NCBI GenBank assembly: GCA_023807065.1
Contig: JAJJLU010003527.1
Span: 1 to 59,748, forward strand
Length of the DNA: 59,748 nucleotides
Reading direction: 5' to 3'
Origin: Isotricha intestinalis
Lineage: Eukaryota > Ciliophora > Litostomatea > Vestibuliferida > Isotrichidae
Shown here: positions 30,593 to 40,385 of the stretch, piece by piece
Layout: every line of letters begins with the position of its first letter
How positions within the stretch are numbered: the stretch's first letter is position 1
The notes under the pieces: generated by a model
Database searches by the model: none
Seen by the model: the letters and a program-made list of their open reading frames with translations, nothing else
What the model was told of the DNA's origin: nothing
Position numbers and translations under genes: made by a program

Positions 30593-31078
30593 ATGACTAG
30601 TGAAAATTTTTTAAATTACATAAAATCATCAGAATGGTATAAAGACGAAAAAAAAAGGAATAAAGTAATATTAGATTTTATAGAAAAATTAAATAATAAC
30701 AATACATTACATAAAAAAATAATATTAGTAAATTCATTATTTGATATGATAAAAAGTTCAAATGAAAAAATATCATCAGATGATAATTTTAAAGAATTTG
30801 TAAATGATGAAAATAAAGATTATTCCTATGATTGTTCTTTTGATTTAGATTTTATTGATAATAATAATTATGATTATTATTTTGAAGCTCCAACTGGAAT
30901 TACTTCTCAAAATTATAATAATGATTTGAATGTTTTTGATGATGATATTTTTAATAAATTTATTTTTATTAAAGATAATATTAATTCTGATAATACTGTT
31001 AATATTAGAATTCAAGCTTTTGATGATTTAATGAAGTTTATAAATCAAGATTATAAATTATCTGATTTTAATGATTAA
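30593..31078 (+). CDS. Acidic hypothetical protein (161 aa)
   Basis: Balanced helical N-terminus (NYIKSSEWYKDEKKRNKVIL, FIEKLNNNNTLHKKIILVNS), then an acidic Asp/Asn-rich centre including CSFDLDFIDNNNYDYYFEAP, and a C-terminal helix RIQAFDDLMKFINQDYKLSD. No membrane span or known domain. The ATG follows an A-run. Probably a real short gene of unknown role. Confidence 0.55.
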   Translation: MTSENFLNYIKSSEWYKDEKKRNKVILDFIEKLNNNNTLHKKIILVNSLFDMIKSSNEKISSDDNFKEFVNDENKDYSYDCSFDLDFIDNNNYDYYFEAPTGITSQNYNNDLNVFDDDIFNKFIFIKDNINSDNTVNIRIQAFDDLMKFINQDYKLSDFND

Positions 31079-31290
31079 TTAAGTTTATAAATAAATTATT
31101 TTTTTATTTTTTTTTTTTATTTTTTCATTAATTTTTAATATTTTTGAAATAAAAGTTTTAAATTATTTATAAATTTTTTAAATAATTTTTATATTTTAAA
31201 AAGTATTAAGTATAATAATTTATTTTTATTTTTTCATTCAACTTTTATTTTAAAAGGATTTATGAAGAAAGAAGATTTTTGTGTTTTTTA

Positions 31291-31962
31291 TTAATTTTCA
31301 ATTAGGTTTTTTTCTGATTTAATTTTTTTTATAAATAATAAATCTTTGTCAATTAAATTACTAATATTATTTAATTCATTCATTGAATTTTTTTTTAAAG
31401 AATCATCTCTTTTTAATTGAATTGTTTTATTTAAAAACATTTTATTAAAATTATATGGTTTAATTATTTTTGGATTATAAAAAGTTTTGAAAAATTTATT
31501 TGATTTTTTTTTAATATTTAAAATTGAATGAGTTAAATTATTTATTCTATTTAAATTTGAAGAATTTAAAATTTTTTTTCCATGAAAATTCTTTGTTATT
31601 TTATTTATTTTTATTTTCTTTATATTAAAATTTGATATTAAATCTATAGTTTTAATGTTTAAATTTTCTTTTCTTAAATTAATATTAAAATGTTTACTTT
31701 CATGAAAAATATTTTGATTTAATTTTTTTTTTGTTTGATTCAACTTATTTTGTTTTTCTTGATTAAATAATTTTTCAAATTCATTTTTATTTTTTTCTGA
31801 TTTTTTCCTTTCTAATAATATTTTATTATAAATATCTTTTCTTTGAATTATCAAATAAGGTTGTAAAGCTTTTTTAATATTAATATTGGAAAAATTAATA
31901 GTATTAGTTTGAATCCCATTTGATTTAAAAAGACATGTATTAAAAGAATTATTTTTCTTCAT
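31291..31962 (-). CDS. Basic hypothetical protein (223 aa)
   Basis: Strongly basic, Asn/Lys/Ile-rich, with one coiled-coil-like helix near 38-80 (RKDIYNKILLERKKSEKNKN). No membrane span or family. Transcribed divergently from the RINGv/FHA gene, about 125 nt between start codons. Likely a real gene, but composition makes this less certain. Confidence 0.5.
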   Translation of the reverse strand: MKKNNSFNTCLFKSNGIQTNTINFSNINIKKALQPYLIIQRKDIYNKILLERKKSEKNKNEFEKLFNQEKQNKLNQTKKKLNQNIFHESKHFNINLRKENLNIKTIDLISNFNIKKIKINKITKNFHGKKILNSSNLNRINNLTHSILNIKKKSNKFFKTFYNPKIIKPYNFNKMFLNKTIQLKRDDSLKKNSMNELNNISNLIDKDLLFIKKIKSEKNLIEN

Positions 31963-32088
31963 TTTATAATATATTCATATATAATAAAAAGAAATGTAAA
32001 TAAAAAAAATATAAAGAAAAACAATATTATTATTTGAAAATCACAATTTTTTAATGGATAATAAATTATTAAATATTTAAATAAATTA

Positions 32089-33339
32089 ATGTCAGAAACA
32101 ACTTCGAGTTCTCCAAAAGAATATTCAAATAATAACAATATAAAATTTCCATTAAATGAGCTTTTCATAAAATCTTCATTAGAAGAATTAAATGAAGAAA
32201 AAGTAAAAAAAGAAGAAATAGAAAAACCAATAATTAAATATAATTATATTTTAAAAGTAAAATGTTTTAAATGGAATCATAATTATCATAATAAATATGA
32301 TTCTTTTTTTGATTATGAGTCAAAAGCTTATTCAATAAAAGAATTTAATATTGATAATAATGGGGGAACAATAGTAGATTATTTTAATTCAATACAATTT
32401 TTTCCTAAATTAATTTTTGAAGAAAATTCTTCTTTTTCTTCTTTAATAAATTTAAATAGATTTTTTTTAAAAGAAAACATAACAATCACTTTTAATGAAA
32501 AAGATTTTATTATTCGAACAAATAAATATACTTTTTTATCATGTAAATATTTAGAAAAAAAAAATGAATTATTAAATTTAAGAGCAGGCTCTGAATTAAA
32601 AATAGGAAAATATATATTAAAAATAATAGGATTGAAAATAGAAAATAATATTCAAATAGAAAAACCTTTAAGAATAAATAAAGAAAAAGAAGAAGAATTA
32701 AATAATGAAGCAATATGTAAAATTTGTTTAAGTAATTCAAATAAAAAAAATTTAATTAATATTTGTAATTGTAAAGGTACCATGAAATATGTTCATTATG
32801 AATGTATTTTTATTTGGATTCAAAAAAAAAGTATTACTGAATATAATTATATTAATCCTCATATTTCTATTATTTCAATTAAAAAATTTTTTTGTGAAAT
32901 TTGTAAAAAATCTTTTCCAATTGGAATCATTGATAATGATAATAATAGTAAATTTTTGTTAAATATTGATAAAAAAAATTTTTGTATTTTAATTAAAAAA
33001 TTTTCTCCTGAATTTAAAAACACAAAAGAAAATTTTTCTGAAAATGAATATATAATTATTGATTTATCTAATTCATATAAAAATAATATTACAATTGGAA
33101 GAGATAAAACAAATATTCTTCAATTAAATAATATTAGTGTTTCTAGAAATCATTGTTTATTATATTTAGATGAAGATAAAAATATTAAAATTTATGATAA
33201 TAAATCAAAATTTGGTACTTTATTACAAGATAAAAGTGTTGGTTCTAAATTATCTTTTATAAAAATTAATAATGATAATCCTAATGTCACTTTACAAAAA
33301 GGAAATACAGTTTATAATTTTAGTTATATAATATCTTAA
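32089..33339 (+). CDS. RINGv (MARCH-type) and FHA domain protein (416 aa)
   Basis: The central part (about 209-275) has the RINGv C4HC3 layout: CKICLSN, CNCKGTMKYVHYECIFIW, then CEICKKSF. This domain recruits an E2 enzyme. The C-terminal 100 residues form a forkhead-associated domain: ITIGRDKTNILQL (phosphopeptide-binding Arg), ISVSRNHCLLYL (Ser-Arg-x-His), then IYDNKSKFGTLL (Asn and Gly of the family). The N-terminal 190 residues include a second possible FHA-like or beta-rich segment (LRAGSELKIGKYILKIIG). No transmembrane helix, unlike most MARCH ligases. An E3 ligase that docks phosphorylated targets is likely; RING plus FHA pairs exist in other eukaryotes. Confidence 0.88.
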   Translation: MSETTSSSPKEYSNNNNIKFPLNELFIKSSLEELNEEKVKKEEIEKPIIKYNYILKVKCFKWNHNYHNKYDSFFDYESKAYSIKEFNIDNNGGTIVDYFNSIQFFPKLIFEENSSFSSLINLNRFFLKENITITFNEKDFIIRTNKYTFLSCKYLEKKNELLNLRAGSELKIGKYILKIIGLKIENNIQIEKPLRINKEKEEELNNEAICKICLSNSNKKNLINICNCKGTMKYVHYECIFIWIQKKSITEYNYINPHISIISIKKFFCEICKKSFPIGIIDNDNNSKFLLNIDKKNFCILIKKFSPEFKNTKENFSENEYIIIDLSNSYKNNITIGRDKTNILQLNNISVSRNHCLLYLDEDKNIKIYDNKSKFGTLLQDKSVGSKLSFIKINNDNPNVTLQKGNTVYNFSYIIS

Positions 33340-33394
33340 TAATAACATATGAAAACCAAAATTTTTATAAAAAATTTTTTTTAAATTTTTTCTC

Positions 33395-33595
33395 ATTTTA
33401 CATTTATTAAAAATAAAATCCAGTGATTTTTTCATTATCATAAAAATGAAAATTATTAATTTTAATAGCATCATCTAAATTATTTGAATAAAATAAAATA
33501 ATTTTAGAAGAACTAATAGTTAAAACCATATCATTAAAATTATTAAAATCAAAAGCAGGATTTTAATGAAAAAATTTATCATATGTGGATATTTA
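33395..33595 (-). pseudogene. Fragment of a broken copy of the WD40 gene at 55322-58057
   Basis: The minus strand reads FNNFNDMVLTISSSKIILF, then NNLDDAIKINNFHFYDNEKI, and TGFYF. The intact 911-aa protein reads FNNFNNMVLTISSSKIILF, NNLDEAIKINNFHFYDNEKI, TGIIF at residues about 235-280 (DNA 55985-56180). DNA identity is high over about 190 nt, with a 6-nt loss, small indels and flanking stops. It is therefore a partial, decayed duplicate of that gene in inverted orientation relative to it. Confidence 0.85.
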
Positions 33596-33659
33596 ATACC
33601 ATCTTTTACTTTAATTAATTATTAGTTTTATTTAAAAATTAATAAATAAGAATTTATTA

Positions 33660-34330
33660 ATCAGAAAAAAATATAATGAAGAAAAAACTTTTAATAATAT
33701 AAATAATAATTTAAATAAATGGAATGAAAATTCAAAAAGAAATAAATCTTTTTTAGAAAATAAAAAATCTATTTTTTTATAATAATTATTAATTAAATAA
33801 TAATTATATTAAAAATTATAAATTAAACTATATTTTTTTCCAAATTGAAATAGAAATGATTATAAATTTGTTTTTGATAAAAAAATATTTTTAAAAGAAA
33901 AAAAAGAGTGATAATTTTATGAAAAACCAGAAATTAAAAATGATTGATTTAATTTAAGAAAAATAAATAATAATAATAAAGATTTAACCATCAAACTTTA
34001 ATTTTTGATAATTTTTAAAATAATAAAATAAATAATAATATTAAAGCTAAAATAAAAGAAAATTTATCTAATTTAAATTTAAAAGAAAAAGAATATTCTT
34101 TTAATAATTTTATTATGCCTGTTAATCCAATGAATAAAGTTCTTTAAGTAAAAGTAAATTATTTATATGGCTAAAAAAATCAATAAAAACATTTATTCAT
34201 TAAATTTTTTAATTTTGAATAACCTATACCAACAAAAAAAATAATTTATTTTATTTTTTTATTTTTTTATTTTTTTATTTTTTTTCTTTTAATAAATAAT
34301 GTTGATTGAATAAATTATTAAAAAACTATC
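33660..34330 (+). pseudogene. Gene relic of unknown family
   Basis: Frames broken by stops give protein-like stretches: FNNINNNLNKWNENSKRNKS then FLENKK near 33690-33775, and later IKAKIKENLSNLNLKEKEYS, FNNFIMPVNPMNKVL near 34040-34147. The last stretch has balanced codons including Met, Pro and Val. No intact frame or intron solution was found and no family is recognised. Confidence 0.35.
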
Positions 34331-34644
34331 TTAATAAAAATAGATTGTCTCAAATTATTTAAATATAAACTTACATTTTTAAATAATGTGAAATAATTTT
34401 TATTTTCATTTTTAATTGTTTTATCATTATTTATTTATGAAGAATATATTTATAAAAATTTCTTTTAACTTATTTATATTTGTATTTTTAATCAAATATA
34501 AAGAAAATTTATCTTCTTCAACTAATTTGTGATTTTAAAATTTTTCTTTTTTAAACGATAAATAGTGCAAACTTTTATCTTAACAATAAATATTTTTATT
34601 TTAAAAATTATAAAAGGTATTTCTAAATAAATAAATAGAAAAAA

Positions 34645-35315
34645 ATGAGATCAGGTAATAGTTTAAAAAAAAAACATATAAATTATGATGAAAATAAACA
34701 AAATAATAAAAAAAAAGATTATAATCCAGATTTTTTACCAACTAAAAGTTTATCTAAAGATTTATATTATTTATTACTTTCTTTTTAATCATACTAAAGT
34801 AGTTGAAGGAAAACTTAATTGAATGATTTTAGAAAGAGAAAAATCAGTATTTACGGTAGAAAATATGATAAAATAGGAGTAAAATATTATGCTTTTAACA
34901 TTCAAGGATAAAGATATGAAGTTCAAAAGGGATTTTGTTTAAATAATCATATATACCATTTTGAAAAAAGAATATAATAATATTATTAATAGTAAAAAGG
35001 CTATACATTTATTATTTTATAATTTAGAGAAATTACTCTTTTTATAATGATAATTCAGGAAAAAAATTTGTTTATGCCTTCTTAAATTGTAATATTAATA
35101 CAATATTAAATTTTATAGTGATGAGATTACATCATATATCTTTACCTAAAATAAATTGATAAGATAAATAATTTTTATTTTTTTAGAATTTAACTTTAAT
35201 TTTTTATCACTTAAACCTTTAAAATTAACAATAAATAAAGCATTAGTATTTCCAAAAATAATTAAAGAATTTTTATTAAATTTAAAAAATATTCTTATTT
35301 TAATTATTATTTAAA
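34645..35315 (+). pseudogene. Decayed gene, copy A of a dispersed sequence
   Basis: An ATG at 34645 opens MRSGNSLKKKHINYDENKQN and continues to SKDLYY before stops and a frame change. The next recognisable part, DFRKRKISIYGRKYDKIGVK, YYAFNIQG, stop, then QKGFCLNNHIYHFEK, also occurs at 59404-59555. Further on come FVYAFLNCNINTILNFIVMR, LHHISLPKIN, and after a T-rich tract ending in tttttttag, FNFLSLKPLKLTINKALVFP, KIIKEFLLN. The last junction looks like an old intron with a damaged donor (gataag instead of gtaag). No family recognised. It is a multi-exon gene in decay. Confidence 0.5.
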
Positions 35316-35384
35316 AAAATAAGTATATTAAATAAAATAACTATTTTAAATAAACTATAAAAAAATTATATTTAAATAAATAAA

Positions 35385-37529
35385 TTATTCACCATAAAAA
35401 ATAAATGATTCATTATTATCAATCATTTCTTTTTTAACAATATATACTAAAGTGTCAAATTCCTTTTCATCATAAAATGCAATATGACCACAATATAAAG
35501 GAATTAAAGTTCCTTTGAAATTTTTCATCCAATCTTCTTCAATTTTTTCTAAATGAATTCCAAGAATAAAAATTTTAAAATTTTTAATACAATTTAAAAA
35601 AGTATTAAATTTAATATATAAATCATATTCAGAATATTTTCTTATTTCTTCATTATTAATTATTTCATTTTCTGAATTATAAATAAATTCATTTAATATT
35701 TCTTGACATTGATTAATATTACAAAAAGAATAATTTGAATTTTTTTCATCACCACCATAAATAAAAAAATTATTAAAAAAATTATCAAAATGTTCTCTAT
35801 CATTATCATATTCAATAAATTCTCCTAATGAATCACCACAAGAAGAAAAATTATAATAAAAAGATTTTAATTTCTTATAATATATATCTATTATTTTTTT
35901 CATATTTAAATCATTATTATTTAAATTTTCTTCTAAATTATTATTATTTAAATTATCTTCATATAATTTTTTCTTTTTCTTATTTTTATTTAATTTTATA
36001 AAATCAATAGTATATTTAAAGCATTCAAAAATATTTTTATTATCAATAGGTTCAAGTGCATAATCTAAAATATTATAACTTTCAATTTTTCTAATATTTA
36101 AATCAATATTAGTTTCATTGAAAATTTTAAAAATACATTTTTTCGAAATTTCACTTTTTAAAGAAATTTTATCAATAATAGTTTTATCTTCACAATCATT
36201 TAAAAGGACTTTATTACAAACAGTATGAATAAAATTATGAGAATTATCAATGAAAGGAATGAATAAAATTTGTGCTAAATACATTAAATATTTCTTTAAA
36301 GTAAAAGAATTAATAATTCCTTTAACAGAACCAAAAGTTCTATCAGCTATTAATAAATCTAAATTTCTATTTTTTGCTAAATGACAAGCTGAAATTCCTC
36401 CTACAGATAAACCATGAACAGCAATTTTTTTATAAATTCCTAAATTTAAAATATAATCATATATATTTTCTATATCTTCTTTAACATTATTTAAATTTAC
36501 TGATCCTTCTGAAAATTCAAATCCTCTATAATTCCAAAATAATACATCTGTATTATTTTTTAAATATAATTTTTCTATATTCCATGATTTTATTAAATTT
36601 TCATAAGGAGTTAAATTTGGACCACATATTATTACTATGTTTTTAATTAAATTTTTTATCAATTCATTCTCTTTTTTATATTTGTCACATTTTATTATTA
36701 TACAATCTAATTTATATGAATTTGAATTTATTTTTATTTCTTGGTAAGTATATTTTTTTAATGATTGAATTCTAAGAAAATATATTGAACGAAATATATT
36801 ATTATATATTAAGGAATGAATATATTTAAATGTTTTTTTTATTTCAAAATTATTTTCAAATAATAATTCCTTTAATATATTTATTATTTTTGTTATTTGG
36901 TTTTTTATTAATAAATATTCATTTCTTTCTTCTTTTGGTATATTTATTGAAAAATTTTTTTTCCCTAATTTTTTCGAATAATAAGCTAAAGATGTTTTAT
37001 TTATCATATTTTTTAAATTTGTTAATTCATTATAAAAATTTACTTCATATTCATTGTTTAAATTACCATAATTTTCAATTACTTTATTATATATTGATAA
37101 AGGGTAATTTATTGAAATGAAAGAATTATCAGTATTAATTTCTTCATTAATAATATTTTCTGAATTAGGAATATTTAATAATTTATCTATTTTATCATTT
37201 AAATCTATTAAAAAAACTTTTAAAGAATTTGCTCTTAATCTTGCTTGAATATTTCTCAAATAAAATTGAATGAATATATTTTTTCCAGGAAAAGCTACTG
37301 TTAAAATTATATATCTTAATATAAATAAGTGAACTATTATCCATGTTAAAATAAGTAAAAAATATGATGGAATTATTAAGAGAAAAATATATATGAAAAG
37401 TCTTTCAAAAATTAATATTAAAAATAAAGATATTATCCCCATTATTATTATAAATGTTGGTGATGGAATATATATATTTCTTGGTCTTATATTATCAACT
37501 TCTATTTCTATTTCTGATTCAGATTCCAT
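35385..37529 (-). CDS. Membrane-anchored alpha/beta-hydrolase, ABHD16-like (714 aa)
   Basis: Two or three hydrophobic spans at about 25-85 anchor the protein. The hydrolase core starts near 290. The pre-nucleophile strand reads VLFWNYRGFEFSEGSVNLNN (YRGFxxSxG, as in ABHD16/BAT5), the nucleophile elbow is HGLSVGG near 370 (Ser in G-x-S-x-G), followed by LLIADRTFGS, the usual hallmark of this family. A candidate Asp lies near YNILDYALEP and the catalytic His is probably HIAFYD near the C-terminus (CGHIAFYDEKEFD). An insert of about 100 residues, Asn-rich, sits between. ABHD16 proteins are phosphatidylserine or monoacylglycerol lipases in the ER; the same kind of role is likely. It is divergent from the channel gene over 40 nt. 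Confidence 0.82.
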   Translation of the reverse strand: MESESEIEIEVDNIRPRNIYIPSPTFIIIMGIISLFLILIFERLFIYIFLLIIPSYFLLILTWIIVHLFILRYIILTVAFPGKNIFIQFYLRNIQARLRANSLKVFLIDLNDKIDKLLNIPNSENIINEEINTDNSFISINYPLSIYNKVIENYGNLNNEYEVNFYNELTNLKNMINKTSLAYYSKKLGKKNFSINIPKEERNEYLLIKNQITKIINILKELLFENNFEIKKTFKYIHSLIYNNIFRSIYFLRIQSLKKYTYQEIKINSNSYKLDCIIIKCDKYKKENELIKNLIKNIVIICGPNLTPYENLIKSWNIEKLYLKNNTDVLFWNYRGFEFSEGSVNLNNVKEDIENIYDYILNLGIYKKIAVHGLSVGGISACHLAKNRNLDLLIADRTFGSVKGIINSFTLKKYLMYLAQILFIPFIDNSHNFIHTVCNKVLLNDCEDKTIIDKISLKSEISKKCIFKIFNETNIDLNIRKIESYNILDYALEPIDNKNIFECFKYTIDFIKLNKNKKKKKLYEDNLNNNNLEENLNNNDLNMKKIIDIYYKKLKSFYYNFSSCGDSLGEFIEYDNDREHFDNFFNNFFIYGGDEKNSNYSFCNINQCQEILNEFIYNSENEIINNEEIRKYSEYDLYIKFNTFLNCIKNFKIFILGIHLEKIEEDWMKNFKGTLIPLYCGHIAFYDEKEFDTLVYIVKKEMIDNNESFIFYGE

Positions 37530-37568
37530 TTTTTTATTAAATATTTTGAAAATTATTTTTTTAAATTT

Positions 37569-39238
37569 ATGAATGAAATGGATGATAAACTTTTTGAAAT
37601 TAATTCAGAAGATTTACCTTTATTAATAAATAAAAAGAAAAAAAGTGATAAAAGAAAATTTAAATCAAATAAAAGTTTAAATATAAAAAAAGATGTTAAA
37701 AGACAGAAGAAAAAATATTTTACAAGTAAAGAATTAACAAATGTTTCCAATAATAGATATAATAAATATACTCAAAATATTAATTTACCAGAACCTTTAC
37801 AATCAAAAAATATCTCTTTAAATACTTTAAGTTTTGATATTGAAAATTCTTTAGTATCAGAAACTTCATTTTTAAATAAAAGCAATATTTTAAATGCAAA
37901 AGATTTTATTCAAAATATTATTTTTAAAGAAGAAGAATATTCTAAATTTTTCTACAGAAACAAATCTTTTTATAATTTATTAATTCAAGAATCGACAATT
38001 ACTATTTTTACTTTAATTAGTATTCTTTCTGCAATATTTTTTCATAATACAAATATTTCTTCAAAAATAAAAGATAATAATAAAAAATTATTTAATATTT
38101 GTATAAATTTTAATTTAATTATTTGTTCCATTTCTTCTTTTTTTTTTAGTATAATATTTTTATTTAATTTATTTTAGTTTTAGCTTTATATAGAAGATAT
38201 CAAGCTCAAATAAATTTAGATAAAATGAAAAAAAAAATTACTTCAAATGAGAATTTTTTTAACAAAACTTATTTAATTCCATTTTCAATAGAAGTTCTTT
38301 TTGCATTAATACATCCAAATATATTTTTAAAAGGAAAAAAAATAAAAACGAAAAAAAATTATTATTTTTATTCAATAGAATATGAAATAAATGATATTTT
38401 ATGTTTAATAACATTAAGTAGAATATATGTAATATTTAGATATGTAGTTTCAAAAAGTAAATATTACACTTCAATATCCTTTAAATTATCGTAAAATAAA
38501 AAAATATAAATAATTATTAGTGAAACCTTAGGACAAAATTTTACAAAATTATATGCATTAAAATGTTTTATGCAAGATTCACCTTTTACATTTATGGGAA
38601 TATATTTTTTATTAACAATAATAATATTAAGTTATTCAATAAAAATAATAGAAGGACCAGCTCAAGAAGATTATTTAAAAATAAATAATTGCATTTGGAA
38701 TATTTTAGTAACAATGACTACAGTTGGTTATGGAGATATGTATCCTATTACTTCATTAGGAAAAATTTTAATTATTTTTATTACTATTTGTGGTTCTTTA
38801 TTTATTTCTGTATTAACTGTTTCTTTACAAAATATTTTAAATATGTCTAAACATGAATTAAATGCTTTCAATGATAAATCTTTAAATATTGTTAATAAAA
38901 ATCTTATTCAAAAAGCTAGTTTTTTCTTCTTAAAAAGTATGAATTTAAGATTTTCAAAAAAAAAATCAATTGAAGAATATAAAAATGGTTTAAATGATAG
39001 TTTTGAAAAAATTCTTAAAAAAAATAATTATATGAGAAATTTTGAAGATAAAATTAAAGCTGGACTTGATTATAAAAGTATTAAAGTTTTTTATAGAAAT
39101 ACTTATGAACTTTTAAGTGAAAATGATGTTATGAATGAATCTGTTAAAATTGTTGAAGAAAATTTAAATTTAATTTATAATGATACTAATGAAATTTCAA
39201 AATCTGTTTTTAATATGGAGAAAATTTTAGATGAATAA
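37569..39238 (+). CDS. SK-like potassium channel (536 aa, three exons)
   Basis: Three open frames join through two short introns (38149-38177 and 38491-38520). The product has a basic N-terminus (1-130), then S1-S6. The first junction yields ALYRRYQAQINLDKMKKK. S4-like segment is LITLSRIYVIFRYVVSKSK, and the second junction gives KLSSETLGQNFTKLYALKCF before S5. The pore is VTMTTVGYGDMYPIT, with the TVGYGD selectivity filter near residue 365, followed by S6 (IIFITICGSLFISVLTVS). A soluble C-terminus of about 140 residues could bind calmodulin. The overall fit is to small-conductance Ca2+-activated K+ channels, a family large in ciliates where they control membrane excitability and ciliary reversal. 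A single S4 without many Arg means weak voltage dependence. Confidence 0.88.
38149..38177 (+). other. 29-nt GT..AG intron 1 of the K+ channel gene
   Basis: Starts gtataatatt and ends tttattttag. Splitting after the first base of codon 194, its removal restores the frame into the next open stretch and creates the conserved ALYRRYQAQ junction. Confidence 0.9.
38491..38520 (+). other. 30-nt GT..AG intron 2 of the K+ channel gene
   Basis: Starts gtaaaataaa and ends aattattag. Removal joins frames at TC|T and connects the segment after S4 to S5 in SK-like order. Confidence 0.9.
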
Positions 39239-39386
39239 AATATTAAAGAATTTCTTTAATAGGGTTTTTAAATATAAAAATAATATATTTCATTATATAT
39301 TACAAATCTATTTTTTCATTAATCTTAATTTTTATTATATAAACAAATATTATAATTAGAAAAAAGAAAAATATTATAAAAAAAAA

Positions 39387-40214
39387 ATGTTTCCAAAAAT
39401 TGAAAGACTTTTTTTTCGTGATTTAATAAAAGAAGATTCTTTAAATTTTAGAATGCAATTGATGTACTTAATATTAGATATTCCAATATTTTTAATATTA
39501 TTTTTCCTAAATGCAGGTTATGGTAAATTTTACAATTATAATTCAGCACCATCATTTCTTCCTACAATATCAAGTAAAACATCATGGATAATTCAAGAAT
39601 CACCATGTATATTTATAACAATATATTACATAATAAAATTACTAAATAAAATATCTTTAAATTCTTTTATGGTTATATTACCTTTTTTAATTCATTATTT
39701 TCATAGAACTTTAATATTTCCTTTTATTATTCAAAATTCAAAAAATTCTCCTTTAGATATTACTTTAATGGCTTTTACTTTCTGTTTTTTTAATGCAATT
39801 ATTCAAAATAGAAGTATTTTTTATTTTTCAGAATATGAAAACAATTATATATTTAAAACACAATATTTATTTGGTATATTTATTTTTTTCTTAGGAATGT
39901 TAATTAATATTTTTCATGATTATTTAATGGTTTTTAAAAGAAAAAAAAATAAAGGAAAATATATTTTACCAAGAGGTTATTTATGGAATTTAATTAGTTG
40001 TCCTAATTATTTTGGAGAAATTATTGAATGGTTTGGTTTTTCTATTTTATCTGGAAATTTTAGTGGAATTGTTTTTTTTATTTCTACTATTGCTAATTTA
40101 TTTCCTAGAGCTATTAAATATCATAATTGGTATAAAATTAAATTTAAAGAACAATTTAATGATAAAAATGATAAAGTTTTTTATAGAAAAGCTATTTTAC
40201 CTTTTGTTATTTAA
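39387..40214 (+). CDS. 3-oxo-5-alpha-steroid 4-dehydrogenase family enzyme (275 aa)
   Basis: Membrane enzyme with about six or seven spans. The C-terminal half carries the family signature: LPRGYLWNLISCPNYFGEII, EWFGFSIL, then ANLFPRAIKYHNWYK and YRKAILPFVI at the very end (KxxPFxx). In steroid 5-alpha-reductases the conserved PNY, GE and His/Tyr residues bind NADPH and substrate. In protists such enzymes reduce polyprenols or sterols, or act in fatty-acid elongation (TECR is a relative), so the exact substrate cannot be told. Length is close to the family norm (250-260). The ATG follows a run of A. Stop TAA. Confidence 0.92.
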   Translation: MFPKIERLFFRDLIKEDSLNFRMQLMYLILDIPIFLILFFLNAGYGKFYNYNSAPSFLPTISSKTSWIIQESPCIFITIYYIIKLLNKISLNSFMVILPFLIHYFHRTLIFPFIIQNSKNSPLDITLMAFTFCFFNAIIQNRSIFYFSEYENNYIFKTQYLFGIFIFFLGMLINIFHDYLMVFKRKKNKGKYILPRGYLWNLISCPNYFGEIIEWFGFSILSGNFSGIVFFISTIANLFPRAIKYHNWYKIKFKEQFNDKNDKVFYRKAILPFVI

Positions 40215-40385
40215 AAAAATTTTATTTAATTTTCAGATAAAAACTAAATATTTTTTTTAATTTAAATTAATATTTTTTCTTTTTGTATTTTTTACTTGAA
40301 AATATGAAAAAAAACATAATCCTTGAATGAGAGAAAAAGTAAAATAAATTAATATAATTTTTTTTCTTAATTTTATTTTTAAAAA

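Noticed and set aside
34645..34860. A standard gene starting at 34645
   Set aside because: The intact frame is only about 48 codons and then meets several stops and frame changes; it is described as a relic.
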